Below, piece by piece: positions 1-8,926 of a DNA stretch of 64,000 bases. Under the pieces are notes generated by a model. It saw only the letters and a program-made list of their open reading frames with translations, did no database searches and was not told the DNA's origin. The position numbers and the translations under genes are program-made. Each line of letters opens with the position of its first letter. The stretch's first letter is position 1. This stretch comes from RHKX01 sp963743875. GTDB lineage: Bacteria > Actinomycetota > Thermoleophilia > Solirubrobacterales > 70-9. The stretch lies in contig CAVURM010000001.1 of assembly GCA_963743875.1 (NCBI GenBank), positions 1 through 64,000 of the forward strand, in the 5' to 3' direction.

Positions 1-60
1 ATGAGTGAGAGAGTGAGAGAGTGTCGAGGTGAGTGAGCAGCTGAGTGAGCGAGCAGGCGA
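1..60. repeat. GAGTGAG-rich low-complexity sequence
   Basis: The first 60 bases consist of repeated GTGAG and GAGTGAG words, unlike anything else in the window. The stretch directly precedes a recognisable GlmS C-terminus and breaks its frame. It may be a contig-end artefact or a real simple-sequence expansion; the window alone cannot decide. Confidence 0.6.
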
Positions 61-94
61 GCGGAACCTCGCCAAGACCGTCACCGTCGAGTAG
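1..94 (+). CDS. glmS: C-terminal tail of GlmS (partial)
   Basis: The frame ending at the TAG at 92-94 reads ..RNLAKTVTVE then stop. This closely matches the characteristic tail of glutamine-fructose-6-phosphate aminotransferase (RNLAKSVTVE in many bacteria), which makes glucosamine-6-phosphate for peptidoglycan. Only about ten residues are convincing. Upstream, the frame runs into a GAGTGAG-rich simple sequence with an in-frame stop at 14-16, so the body of the gene is absent or scrambled here. glmS next to DUF3352, acpS, nnr and alr is a plausible actinobacterial order. The identification rests on the tail and neighbours only. Confidence 0.5.
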
Positions 95-149
95 GCCGCC
101 GTCGGCAATCGGATGTGATTTCCGGGACCGCGACGACTAGCATCAGGGC

Positions 150-1763
150 ATGCGAACCAATCTGCTGCGACTGACGTTCATTGCCCTGTTCTCCGCGCTC
201 GCCCTGGGGCTCTCCGCCTGCGGCGGCAGCGATTCGGATGAGATTGCCGACCTCGGCCCCGACCCGGCCTCGATGGTCCCCTCCGACACCCCCTTCTACA
301 TGGAGGCGGTAATCCGCCCCGAGGGCGATCTGAGTTCTGACCTCGACTCGGCGCTCTCGAAGCTGCTCATCACCGACGATGCCGGGACGATGATCCAGGG
401 CGCGATCGACGACGGCCTGGCGAGTGAGGGCAATGGCATGACCTACAGCGAGGACATCGCCCCGTGGTTGGGCGCTCGCGCCGGCATCTACATCAACGGC
501 TTCGACGGGGCTGCCGAGGAGGCTGAGGGCGCCGCGGTGGTCGCGGTCACCGATACCGACGCCGCCCAGTCGTTCATCGACGAGGTCGAGGGCGGCAAGA
601 CGACCGAATACGAGGGCGTCTCGCTGACGGCCGACCCCAAGGGGGACACCTCGATCGGCATCGACGGGGACTTCCTGCTCGCCGGCACAACCCAGGGCGT
701 CGAGGACGCGATCGACGCCGGCAGCGGCGACAACTTCGCCGGGATCGACGACTCGACCACGGGGCTCGACGAGGTACCCGACGACAGTCTCTTCTCGCTC
801 TACCTCGACCCGCAGAAGGCCGTCGACCTGATCAAGAGCTCCGGTGAGATCCCGGCCGATCAGCTTCAGCAGATCGACGATCAACTCACCCAGCTCGGCG
901 AGGGCCCCGTCAACGCCTGGGGCACCGTCACGGACAGTTCGATGGGCTTCGGTGCCGCAGCGCCGGCCGCGGAAGACGCTCCCGACCCGACCGACCTGAT
1001 GACGACGTTCCCGGCCGATGCCTGGTTCGCGTTCGCCGGCGCCGACATCGGCGGCCAGCTCCAGAACTCGATCGAGCAGTTCAAGGTCGGTTTCGAGGCG
1101 GGCTTCGAAGAGGCCGCGCCCAACGTCGCCGCGAACGCCGATCCGATCGGGATGTTCCAGGATGCGACCGGCCTCAACCTCGAGCAGGATCTCGCCTGGA
1201 TCGGTGACGTCGGTGGGTTCGTCGAAGGCACCTCGATCTTCGGCCTCGGCGGCGGCATGGTGATCACCACCGACGACGAGCAGGCTGCAACCGACGCCGT
1301 GGCGAAGCTCCAGCAGGCGATCGGCAAATCGCGATCGGTCAAGGTGACCCCGGGTCAGAACGGTTTCGACATCCAGATTGAGGGTGCGCCGATCGGCGCC
1401 CAGGTTGCCGTCGACGACGGCAAGGTGGTAATGGCAGCGGGCGCGGATTCCGTCGACGACGTGGCCGCCCCCTCGGAGACGCTCGCCGATTCGGACACCT
1501 TCCAGGCCGCCGAGGACGACTTGGGAGACGGCCTGACGCCGAGCTTCTTCGTCAACTTCGCGCCAATCCTCGACCTGGTCGACAGCACCGGTCAGACCGA
1601 CCCCGAGATCGAATCGGCACGGCCCTACCTGAACGCGCTCGACTTCCTGATCGGCGGCAGCAAGGTCGATGGCGACCGCTCGGTCGCCGGCTTCACGCTC
1701 GGCGTCCAGGATCAGCCGGCCGAGGAGGGCGATTCCACCTCGTCGGCGGTGATCACTCCTTGA
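150..1763 (+). CDS. DUF3352-type lipoprotein
   Basis: Predicted exported lipoprotein of 537 residues. The N-terminus has a hydrophobic signal peptide followed by the lipobox LSAC, with Cys24 as the lipid-anchor site. The mature protein is acidic and follows the DUF3352 layout (PSDTPFYMEA near the start, paired repeats with bound-state style beta segments, and repeated 'AD..F..F..G' patches). The molecular function of this family is unknown; it probably sits on the outer face of the membrane. Its TGA at 1761-1763 overlaps the TTG start of acpS, so the two are likely co-transcribed. The start is the ATG at 150, which gives an intact signal peptide. Confidence 0.8.
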   Translation: MRTNLLRLTFIALFSALALGLSACGGSDSDEIADLGPDPASMVPSDTPFYMEAVIRPEGDLSSDLDSALSKLLITDDAGTMIQGAIDDGLASEGNGMTYSEDIAPWLGARAGIYINGFDGAAEEAEGAAVVAVTDTDAAQSFIDEVEGGKTTEYEGVSLTADPKGDTSIGIDGDFLLAGTTQGVEDAIDAGSGDNFAGIDDSTTGLDEVPDDSLFSLYLDPQKAVDLIKSSGEIPADQLQQIDDQLTQLGEGPVNAWGTVTDSSMGFGAAAPAAEDAPDPTDLMTTFPADAWFAFAGADIGGQLQNSIEQFKVGFEAGFEEAAPNVAANADPIGMFQDATGLNLEQDLAWIGDVGGFVEGTSIFGLGGGMVITTDDEQAATDAVAKLQQAIGKSRSVKVTPGQNGFDIQIEGAPIGAQVAVDDGKVVMAAGADSVDDVAAPSETLADSDTFQAAEDDLGDGLTPSFFVNFAPILDLVDSTGQTDPEIESARPYLNALDFLIGGSKVDGDRSVAGFTLGVQDQPAEEGDSTSSAVITP

Positions 1764-2143
1764 CCGCCGCCCCGGGCGTTCCGGCGCTCGGGATCGACCT
1801 GATCGAGATCGATCGGGTCGAACGGGCTCTGCAACGGCGCCCACGGCTCGCCTTCCGGCTGTTTCGGGAGGACGAGCTGAGTGCGTGCGAGGCCCGGGCA
1901 CGCCCCAGCCGCCACCTCGCTGCGCGCTTCGCGGCGAAGGAGGCGGCGATCAAGGCGCTTGGCGGCGGCTTCGGTCCACTGGACGTCGAGGTCGTCGGTG
2001 ATCCAGCTCCGTCGCTTCGCCTGCACGGCCGGGCGGCCTCGATCGCGGCCGCCCGGGGGGTTCAGCTTTCGGTTTCGCTCACCCACTCGCGGGACAACGC
2101 GGCTGCCGCGGTGCTCGCGAGCCCCCGCGCCGACACCGCGTAG
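1760..2143 (+). CDS. acpS: Holo-[acyl-carrier-protein] synthase
   Basis: Transfers 4'-phosphopantetheine from CoA to the conserved serine of acyl carrier protein, activating it for fatty-acid synthesis in the cytoplasm. The 127-residue length is normal for AcpS. The first Mg-binding motif is seen as GIDLIEIDRVE near residues 11-21, and the second as FAAKEAAIKALGGG near residues 58-71. The C-terminal part has the usual VSLTHS..NAAA strand. The start is TTG at 1760, overlapping the preceding stop as TTGA; no better start lies before the first motif. It continues the same transcription unit towards nnr and alr. Confidence 0.92.
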   Translation: MTAAPGVPALGIDLIEIDRVERALQRRPRLAFRLFREDELSACEARARPSRHLAARFAAKEAAIKALGGGFGPLDVEVVGDPAPSLRLHGRAASIAAARGVQLSVSLTHSRDNAAAAVLASPRADTA

Positions 2144-2153
2144 GCTGGCGGGC

Positions 2154-3679
2154 GTGGAGTCGCGATCCTGGCTTGAGCCCCTGTTCGATGCCGCCGGAAT
2201 GGGCGGAACGGATCGCTGGGCGATCGAGGAGCGCGGGATCCCGTCGCTCGATCTGATGGAGGTCGCCGGAGCCGCTCTGGCGCGGGAGACCGAGCTGATC
2301 GCAGGGGGCGGTGGAGGCGGCCCCATCCGGGTCGTATGCGGCAAGGGCAACAACGGCGGGGACGGGCTGGTCGCCGCTCGGCTGTTGCGCGAGGGGGACA
2401 CACCGTCGACGTCCTCCTGCTCTGGCCCGCCGACGAGGTCAGCCCCGACGCCGCCGCGAACCTGGTTCGGCTCGAGGGCGGGATAGTCGAAATCGGGCCT
2501 GACGACCTGCCCAATGCCCTCGCCGATTCCAGCGTGATCGTCGATGCGATCTTCGGCACCGGATTCGCCGGAGCACCGAGGGAGCCCGCGACGGCCGCGA
2601 TCGAGGCGATCAATGCCGCCGGATCTCCGGTCGTGGCCTGTGACATCGCCTCCGGTGTCGATGCATCGACCGGGGAGGTCGCAGGCGTCGTCGTCGATGC
2701 CGACCTGACGGTCACCTTTCACGCGCTCAAGATCGGACACCGCATCGCTCCCGGCAAGTGGCGGACCGGTCGGTCGGTCGTGGTGCCGATCGGGATTCCG
2801 CAGGGTGCACCGGAGGAGCCCGCGGCGGGGGTGATCGGAGCGGGCGTGCTCGACCTGGCGCCGCGCCGCGGGGCGGAGTCGACGAAGTTCAGCTCGGGAG
2901 ACGTGCTGGTCATCGGCGGCTCCCGTGGGCTGACCGGCGCACCGTGCATGGCTGCGAGCGCCGCGATTCGCTCCGGCGCCGGGTACGCGACCGTCGGTTG
3001 CCCGGGATCGCTCGAGCCGATCCTCGAGGTCAAGCTGACCGAGGTGATGACCGTCGGCCTCGACGAGGTCGGCGGCGGCCTCGGCGCTGCGGCCGCAGCC
3101 CGGATTCTCGAGCGCTCGAGGCGATCCGCGTGCGTGGTCATCGGCCCGGGCATCGGCCGGGCCGAGCACTCCGCGCGATTGGTCAGGGAGCTCGTGCCGA
3201 GGATCGAATCGCCGTTGCTGATCGACGCCGACGGGCTCAACGCGCTCGGCACGGACCTGGCGATGCTGACCCGCCGCACCCATTCAACGATCCTCACCCC
3301 GCACGCCGGCGAGCTGGCGCGATTGCTCGGGTGCTCGTCGGAGGAGGTCTCCGCCCATCGGCTCGCCCGGGCGCGGCGGGCCGCGGCCGAGTCCGGCGCA
3401 GTCGTGGTGCTCAAGGGCGACGACACGATCGTCGTCTCGGGGGAGTCGGTGGCGGTCAACGCGCTCGACAGCCCGGGACTGGCGACGGCAGGGACCGGAG
3501 ACGTGCTCTCGGGGACCGTCGGAGCCCTGATCGCACGCGGCATGGAGCCGTTCGAAGCCGCCTGCGCAGCCGTTCTCGCCCATGCCCGGGCGGGGAGGTT
3601 CGCCGGCGAGACTCATGGCAACGAGTCGGTGATCGCGACCGATGTGATCGAGGCCCTTCCCAGAGGGCTGCAGCGTTGA
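2154..3679 (+). CDS. nnr: Bifunctional NAD(P)HX epimerase/dehydratase (one frame break)
   Basis: Repairs hydrated NADH and NADPH. The N-terminal YjeF_N domain epimerises NAD(P)HX; the C-terminal ribokinase-like domain dehydrates it using ADP. The N-terminal half starts at GTG 2154 and contains GKGNNGGDGLVAARLL. Near 2391-2397 the frame breaks: a GGGGG run appears one G short, and the protein resumes as GGHTVDVLLLW. The C-terminal domain shows GPGIGRAEHSARLV, VVLKGDD and the anion-hole motif GTGDVLSGTVGAL. About 508 residues when read through, the usual fused length. Both halves are otherwise intact, so the break is probably a sequencing indel. The stop overlaps the TTG start of alr. Confidence 0.85.
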
Positions 3680-4809
3680 ACGGCCACGACCCGTTCCAGC
3701 GAGCCACGGCGATCATCGACCTGGGGGCGCTCGAGCGCAACTGCGCCACGCTTTCGGCGACCCTGGCGGGCGGCGCTGAGCTCTGCGTCGTCGTCAAGGC
3801 GAACGGCTACGGCCACGGCATGACCGAATGCGCCCAAGCCGCGCTGCGTGGAGGCGCCTCGCGCCTCGCAGTGGCCACGGCGACCGAGGCCTTCGAGTTA
3901 CGCGAGCGGCTCGGGGAAGCAGTTCCGATCTTCGTCATGGGGGCGCTCACCGGTGCCGAGCTCGACGTCGCCCTCCAGGCCCGGGCCGAGTTGACGGTCT
4001 GGCGGGCCGAGGCATTGGAGGAGCTGGCGGAGCGCGCCGGCATGTTCGGCTTTCGTCCGCGCGTGCACGTCAAGTACGACACCGGGATGTGCCGGCTCGG
4101 AGCGCGGGAGCCGTTCGCCGTGGTCCGGCTCGCCGATGCCGTCCACATCGACGACCGCGTCGAGCTGGCCGGTGTCTGGACCCATTTCGCAACCGCTGAC
4201 GAGGACGACGAGCAGTACTTACGCGAGCAGCTCGAGCGTTTCCGGGAGGTCGCCCTGCCGATCAAGGAACGGCACCCCGAGATCCTCCTTCACGCCGCCA
4301 ACAGCGCCGCGACGCTTCGCGGCGAGGAGTTCCACTTCGACATGGTCCGATGCGGAGTCGCGGTCTACGGACTCGACCCGTTCGGTTCCGATCCGGCCGC
4401 CCACGGCCTCGACCCGGTGCTCTCCCTCCACACATACGTGGCCGACGTCAAGCGTTGTCACCAGGGTGAGTCGGTCGGCTACGGCCGGACCTGGACGGCT
4501 TCCGAGGACACCTGGGTGGGAGTCTTGCCGGTCGGTTACGGAGACGGCTTCAGGCGTGGCCTCTCCAACCGCTGCGACGTCCTCGTCGACGGCATCCGCA
4601 GGCCGCTGATCGGCACGATCTCCATGGACAACATCACCATCGACCTGGGACCCGAGACCGAGGTCGAGGTCGGTCAGCCCGCGGTCCTGATCGGCGAGCA
4701 GGGCGAGGCGGCGGTTACCGCTGAGCAGCTCGCCGAGGCGCTCGCCACCATCAACTACGAGATCCCCTGCGCCATCACGCCGCGAGTTCCACGCGCCTAC
4801 CGGACCTGA
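3676..4809 (+). CDS. alr: Alanine racemase
   Basis: PLP-dependent racemase making D-alanine for peptidoglycan. The N-terminal barrel has the PLP lysine in VVVKANGYGHG (around residue 38) and the ATAIIDLGALERN opening strand. The C-terminal beta domain has the catalytic tyrosine region ESVGYGRTW, then PVGYGDGF and GTISMDNITIDL. At 377 residues it is full length. The start is TTG at 3676, overlapping the nnr stop (TTGA); the next downstream starts would cut into the barrel. The neighbouring genes glmS, acpS and nnr fit a cell-envelope cluster. Intact, with no frame break. Confidence 0.93.
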   Translation: MNGHDPFQRATAIIDLGALERNCATLSATLAGGAELCVVVKANGYGHGMTECAQAALRGGASRLAVATATEAFELRERLGEAVPIFVMGALTGAELDVALQARAELTVWRAEALEELAERAGMFGFRPRVHVKYDTGMCRLGAREPFAVVRLADAVHIDDRVELAGVWTHFATADEDDEQYLREQLERFREVALPIKERHPEILLHAANSAATLRGEEFHFDMVRCGVAVYGLDPFGSDPAAHGLDPVLSLHTYVADVKRCHQGESVGYGRTWTASEDTWVGVLPVGYGDGFRRGLSNRCDVLVDGIRRPLIGTISMDNITIDLGPETEVEVGQPAVLIGEQGEAAVTAEQLAEALATINYEIPCAITPRVPRAYRT

Positions 4810-4820
4810 GCGACCGGACG

Positions 4821-6269
4821 ATGAGCGGCCAACAGATCTACCTGACCCGGCTCGAGGAGCGCTTCGGCGAGGCTCCGGCGCTCGAGATCGCACGTTCCGG
4901 CCTCCGCGAAGTATCCGATCGGGCCTGGGTCGTGGGTGGGGCCGTGCGCGACGCGGTGCGGGGGGCGGAGGTGACCGACGTCGACCTCGCCTTCGACGGC
5001 GACGTCGAGGCGGCGGCGCGACGTCTCGCCGACGACGGCGACGGACATGCCTTCGAGCTCTCCGAGGAGTTCGAGACCTGGCGGATCGTGGCCCGCGACG
5101 GAAGCTGGAAGCTCGATGTCGCCGCCCTGCGTGGCGAGACGATCGAGATCGATCTCCGACTCCGAGACTTCACGGTCAACTCGATCGCAGTACCCCTGGA
5201 CGGCGGCGCACCGCTCGATCCGACCGGCGGCCTGCATGACCTCGAAGCCGGTGTGCTGAGCGCCTCATCGGGGCGGTCGTTCTCCGACGACCCGCTGCGG
5301 GTACTGAGGGCGGCGCGGATCGCCTCGCTGATCGACCTCACTCCCGATCCCGGGACCGTGGAGCTGGCGCGGATCGAGGCGCCGCGGGTCACCGAGTCCG
5401 CCGGTGAGCGCCAGTTCGCCGAGCTTGCCGGCCTGCTCACCGGGCCCGACCCGCTCGGCGGACTCGAGCTGCTCGATCGCTTCGAGGCGACCGCGATCGT
5501 CCTCCCCGAGGTCCAGGGACTGCGCGGCGTCGGTCAGAGCGCCAATCACCATCTCGACGCCCACGGCCACACCCTGGAGGTCCTGCGTCGCTGCCTGGAC
5601 GTCGAGCGGTCCCTCCCTGAGTTCTGCGGTGACGCGGCCGATCAGGTCGCCGAGCTGCTCGCTCAGCCGCTCGCCGACGAGCTCACCCGCGGCGACGCCC
5701 TTCGGTTTGCAGCGCTCCTGCACGACATCGGCAAGCCCGCGACCCGAACCGAGCGTGAGGGTTGGGTCAGCTTCATCGGCCACGACTCGGCGGGTGCCGT
5801 GATGATCGGCGAGCTCTGCCGTCGAATGAGGACCTCGCGGCGGTTCGCGACCCACCTGGCGGCGATGACCCGCGATCACCTGATCCTCGGGTTCATGGTC
5901 AAGGAGCGGCCGTTGCCTCCGCGGCGCGTCTGGGACTACCTGACTCGCACGGGTCCGCAGGCGGTTGACACGACGCTGCTGACCGTCGCCGATCGGCTTT
6001 CCGCGCAGGGGGACGGCGTTCCCCAGGAGGCGATCGCCGGTCATCTCGAGCTTGCCCGCGAGATGCTCGCCTGGGCGGTCGAGTGGGAGCTCGAGGGGCC
6101 CGCCGAGCCGCTTCTGCGCGGTGACGAGATCGCCGCCGAGGCCGAGATCGCGTCGGGCCCCGACCTCGGCGCCGCAGTGATCGAGCTCCAGGGAGCCCAG
6201 TATGCCGGCGAGGTTGCGACCCGGGAAGAGGCCGTCGCGCATCTGCGGGCCTGGGTGGGCGAGCGATAG
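4821..6269 (+). CDS. cca: CCA tRNA nucleotidyltransferase with HD domain
   Basis: Poly(A)polymerase/CCA-adding family, class II. The nucleotidyltransferase head shows WVVGGAVRDAVRGAEVTDVDLAF (residues about 36-58), with the GG, RxD-like and DxD metal-binding features, then RDFTVNSIAVPL and PLRVLRAARIAS. A C-terminal HD phosphohydrolase domain contains ALLHDIGKPATR near residue 301. It adds or repairs the 3'-CCA end of tRNA; the HD domain may have phosphatase/phosphodiesterase activity, as in related enzymes. 482 residues, starting at ATG 4821 just after alr. Poly(A) polymerase is an alternative activity that sequence alone cannot exclude. Confidence 0.85.
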   Translation: MSGQQIYLTRLEERFGEAPALEIARSGLREVSDRAWVVGGAVRDAVRGAEVTDVDLAFDGDVEAAARRLADDGDGHAFELSEEFETWRIVARDGSWKLDVAALRGETIEIDLRLRDFTVNSIAVPLDGGAPLDPTGGLHDLEAGVLSASSGRSFSDDPLRVLRAARIASLIDLTPDPGTVELARIEAPRVTESAGERQFAELAGLLTGPDPLGGLELLDRFEATAIVLPEVQGLRGVGQSANHHLDAHGHTLEVLRRCLDVERSLPEFCGDAADQVAELLAQPLADELTRGDALRFAALLHDIGKPATRTEREGWVSFIGHDSAGAVMIGELCRRMRTSRRFATHLAAMTRDHLILGFMVKERPLPPRRVWDYLTRTGPQAVDTTLLTVADRLSAQGDGVPQEAIAGHLELAREMLAWAVEWELEGPAEPLLRGDEIAAEAEIASGPDLGAAVIELQGAQYAGEVATREEAVAHLRAWVGER

Positions 6270-6279
6270 CCTGCCGGCA

Positions 6280-6714
6280 GTGTCCGCCGACCTCACCGCC
6301 GCTGACCCCGACTGCATCTTCTGCGCGATCGTCGCCGGTGATCTGCCGTCCGAGATCATCGACTCCGACGAGCACACGGTGACGCTGATGGACATCAACC
6401 CAGCCACCAGGGGCCACGCGCTCGTGATCCCCCGCAACCACGCCGAGGACCTGCTCGCGATCGACGCCGATGGCCTGCGGCATTGCGCCGTAGCGGCCCA
6501 GCGGATCGCCAAGCGGATCGAGGCGACCCTGAAGCCGGATGGGTTCAACCTGCTCAATGCCGCCCGCGTCGCCGCCTGGCAGACCGTCTTCCACTTCCAC
6601 ATCCACGTCATCCCCCGCTACAGGGACGATCCGCTGAAGCTGCCGTGGATCCCCCGGGGCGCCGACATGGATGAGATCTCCGCAATCGCAGCAACCATCA
6701 GGGAGGGTCAGTGA
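6280..6714 (+). CDS. HIT family nucleotide hydrolase
   Basis: Histidine-triad protein of 144 residues that hydrolyses nucleoside phosphoramidates or related nucleotides. It has the N-terminal DCIFCAIVAGDLPSE block, the GHALVIPRNH block, and the triad HFHIHVIPR near residue 108, with the catalytic histidine in the middle. The start is GTG 6280; the longer frame upstream overlaps cca without similarity. The stop overlaps the next gene by 4 bp (GTGA), which implies translational coupling. The physiological substrate cannot be inferred from sequence. Confidence 0.88.
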   Translation: MSADLTAADPDCIFCAIVAGDLPSEIIDSDEHTVTLMDINPATRGHALVIPRNHAEDLLAIDADGLRHCAVAAQRIAKRIEATLKPDGFNLLNAARVAAWQTVFHFHIHVIPRYRDDPLKLPWIPRGADMDEISAIAATIREGQ

Positions 6715-7511
6715 CCGGGAACGCAGACGAATCGACGCCGATCAGAGTCGAACACGATGGGGATGTCGCCGTGGTGATCCTCGACGATCCGCCACTCAAC
6801 CTGTTCACGGAACGGACCTTCGAGGCGATGAGGGAAGCCCGCGACGAGGTGGTCTCCTCCGGCGCCCGGGCGATGGTCTTCCGTGCCGAGGGGAAGGTCT
6901 TCACCGGGGGCGTCGACGTCGGGCGGGTCTTCGCCGATGTCTCGGGGTCGGAGGAGGGTGCGCGCCTCGCCGCCGACGGGATCCGGGAGCTGCAGGCCTT
7001 CGAGTCGCTCGAGATACCGACGCTCGCCCTTGTCCACGGCCTCTGCCTGACCGCGGGCCTCGAGGCCTCGCTGGGCTGCGACATGATCTGGGCTTCCGAT
7101 GACGCTCGCTTCGGTCTCGTCGAGCGGGTCGTCGGACTGACCCCCTTCGGCGGCGGTGTGCAGAGGATGGCCGAACGCGCCGGACCGGCTCGCGCACGGG
7201 AGTTCGTGATGACGGGCGGGCTTTACGGCGCCGAGAAGATGCTCGACTGGGGGGTCGTCAACCGGGTCCTGCCGCCCGAGGAGCTGACCGAGAAGGGGAT
7301 GAAGTTCGCTCACGAGCTGGCGGCCGGCCCCACGGTCGCCCACGCCGCGACCAAGCGTCTCGTTCGCGCCTACCTCGACGGCGGTATTGCCGCCGCCGAC
7401 GACACCGTTCCCGAGATCGCCGGCCCCCTGTTCGACTCCGAGGACCTCAAGAACGCCGTTCGGAGCTTCCTCGCGGACGGGCCCGGCAACGCTACATTCG
7501 AGGGCAAATAG
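6711..7511 (+). CDS. Enoyl-CoA hydratase/isomerase family protein
   Basis: Crotonase-fold protein of 266 residues starting at GTG 6711. The oxyanion-hole segments are visible as FRAEGKVFTGGVDVG (around residues 58-72) and ALVHGLCLTAGLEASLGCDM (around residues 107-126). The usual catalytic glutamates are not clearly at both canonical places, so the reaction (hydration, isomerisation or another CoA-ester chemistry) is uncertain. It is coupled to the HIT gene by a 4-bp overlap. It is followed by the first copy of the intergenic hairpin element and then infA. Confidence 0.8.
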   Translation: MTGNADESTPIRVEHDGDVAVVILDDPPLNLFTERTFEAMREARDEVVSSGARAMVFRAEGKVFTGGVDVGRVFADVSGSEEGARLAADGIRELQAFESLEIPTLALVHGLCLTAGLEASLGCDMIWASDDARFGLVERVVGLTPFGGGVQRMAERAGPARAREFVMTGGLYGAEKMLDWGVVNRVLPPEELTEKGMKFAHELAAGPTVAHAATKRLVRAYLDGGIAAADDTVPEIAGPLFDSEDLKNAVRSFLADGPGNATFEGK

Positions 7512-7620
7512 GCCGCGGCCGGGCCGGGAACGCCCTGCCCACGCCCCTCGTCGGCTCACGACCTCAGAACTGGTCGCATCGCCTCCTGCGAGGCGCGACC
7601 AGAGCGTTCCTGACCGCGGC
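7512..7620. repeat. Covarying hairpin element, copy 1
   Basis: Lies between the hydratase stop and infA. Outer arms GCCGCGG (7512-7518) / CCGCGGC (7614-7620) and GGAACGC (7527-7533) / GCGTTCC (7604-7610) pair perfectly. The apical stem is CGACC (7559-7563) / GGTCG (7572-7576). Between them lie the element's conserved strands CCTCGTCGGCTCAC (7546-7559) and CATCGCCTCCTGCG (7577-7590). The stems differ in sequence from the other three copies, but pairing is kept. Confidence 0.8.
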
Positions 7621-7641
7621 TGCGGTACTGTGCCGCGTCGC

Positions 7642-7860
7642 ATGGCCAAAGAAGAAAAGATCGAGATGGAGGGCGAGGTCGTCGAATCCCTGCCCAACAC
7701 CATGTTCAAGGTGAAGCTCGACAACGACCACGAGGTCCTCGGCCACATCAGCGGCAAGATGCGCCGCCACTACATCCGGATCCTGCCGGGAGACAGAGTC
7801 AAGATCGAGCTCTCCCCCTACGACCTGGATCGCGGCCGCATCACCTACCGCTACAAGTAG
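7642..7860 (+). CDS. infA: Translation initiation factor IF-1
   Basis: Small OB-fold factor of 72 residues that binds the ribosomal A site during initiation. The whole family signature is present: MAKEEKIEMEGEVVESLPN, VKLDNDHEVLGHISGKMR and RITYRYK at the end. The start is ATG 7642. It is flanked on both sides by copies of the hairpin element. It is not followed by rpmJ/rpsM as in many actinobacteria, so it stands alone here. Confidence 0.97.
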   Translation: MAKEEKIEMEGEVVESLPNTMFKVKLDNDHEVLGHISGKMRRHYIRILPGDRVKIELSPYDLDRGRITYRYK

Positions 7861-7864
7861 CGAC

Positions 7865-7953
7865 GGCCTGGGCCGCAGCTCCGCGTCCTCGTCGGCTCAC
7901 GTGCAATGGGGCACGCTTCACCTCCTGCGTCCTCGATCTGCGGGCTCCCAGCC
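7865..7953. repeat. Covarying hairpin element, copy 2
   Basis: Directly after infA. The outer arm GGCCTGGG (7865-7872) pairs with CCCAGCC (7947-7953) with one bulged base, and GCAG (7875-7878) pairs with CTGC (7938-7941). The apical stem is CGTGC (7900-7904) / GCACG (7911-7915). Conserved internal strands are GTCCTCGTCGGCTCAC and CACCTCCTGCGTCC. The right arm overlaps the 3' end of the minus-strand DUF559 gene, whose last residues are therefore element-derived. Confidence 0.85.
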
Positions 7954-8886
7954 TCGCCGCGCCGCGGCGATTCGCGCGAGTCGCCTGGCGCACTCAGCGG
8001 GATTCCCTATGACCTGGTCGCGGGTGAAGCGGACGACGTGCCAGCCGGCGATGGTGAGCCGTTGCTCTCGGTCTCGATCATCATTGGCTCGCTCCCGGCC
8101 GCCGTGGAAGCGGTAACCGTCGACCTCGACGATCAGGCGTAGGTCGGGCCAACAGAAGTCGACCTCGATCCCGGCGACGAGGCCGTTGACAATCGGTTCG
8201 GACAGGCCAGCCCCGCGGACGATCTGCAGCATCGCGAACTCGGTCTTGCTGCGGACTCGCACGGGGTCAGCGCTCAGCAGCGATCGGAGCCCGGCGATGC
8301 CTCGCCTGCCGGCGGACGCGGCGACCAACTCGTCGAGGCGCCTTGAGTTGAGAATTCCGAGCGAATGCGCGGCGACGAGAATCGGCTCCAAGCCCTTCGG
8401 CCCGAGATCCGCGGCGAGGTCGAGGATCGTCCGGGCGGCGGCGGTGCAGAGGATTCCGTCGCGGCCCGCGGTGTCGCAGGGTTCGATTGATCGCCGGTGG
8501 ACGGTCAGCCCGCGACGGCTGCGGCCGCCGCAATTGGTGATGTGCACTGGAAGGGTTGCGACCCCTTCGGCGATCCTCAGGTGTGAAGCGGCTGACCAGC
8601 CGCCCAGCATCGCTCCCTGACCACCGGCGAGGATCGCAGCCAGCCAGGTTTGCTCCTGGCCGAGCGGCGGCGGCGCCAGCGAATAGACGCCTGAATAGAG
8701 GGTTCGATGGAGCCGCAGCGATCTGACGCGGTCGTGAATCGTGCTCTTGCTGAAGCCCGCCTCGGCCAGCTGCCCTGCAGTGATGAGCTGCCTCTGGCGG
8801 TTCGCGATTCGGGCGGCTCGATGATCCCTGGATCGAGTGGCAGATTCATCCGGTTGTGCCGAACTTTTCCGACTTTCGGTGCCCAT
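7918..8886 (-). CDS. DUF559 domain protein with N-terminal HTH
   Basis: 322 residues. The N-terminal third resembles the winged-helix AbiEi-antitoxin-like domain (ITAGQLAEAGFSKSTIHDRV, then RTLYSGVYSLA). The C-terminal third is a DUF559/Vsr-like PD-(D/E)XK nuclease fold: VDFCWPDLRLIVEVDGYRFHG, then DRDREQRLTIAGWHVVRFT. Such proteins are common in actinobacteria and often have no known target; the nuclease assignment is by family. Nothing beside it looks like a matching toxin. The C-terminus runs into hairpin element copy 2. Start ATG 8886. Confidence 0.75.
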   Translation of the reverse strand: MGTESRKSSAQPDESATRSRDHRAARIANRQRQLITAGQLAEAGFSKSTIHDRVRSLRLHRTLYSGVYSLAPPPLGQEQTWLAAILAGGQGAMLGGWSAASHLRIAEGVATLPVHITNCGGRSRRGLTVHRRSIEPCDTAGRDGILCTAAARTILDLAADLGPKGLEPILVAAHSLGILNSRRLDELVAASAGRRGIAGLRSLLSADPVRVRSKTEFAMLQIVRGAGLSEPIVNGLVAGIEVDFCWPDLRLIVEVDGYRFHGGRERANDDRDREQRLTIAGWHVVRFTRDQVIGNPAECARRLARIAAARRGWEPADRGRRR

Positions 8887-8926
8887 CCTGCCCGGATGGA
8901 CCCCGCCGAAAGCGCCGGCGCCCCCG

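Noticed and set aside
81..1901. Long open frame on the minus strand opposite the DUF3352 gene
   Set aside because: Typical antisense shadow of high-GC coding sequence: Arg/Gly/Val-rich, no family similarity, while the plus strand has a signal peptide and recognised family.
2758..3675. In-frame extension of alr through the C-terminal part of nnr
   Set aside because: The upstream part is the wrong-frame reading of nnr; the alr family start is TTG 3676.
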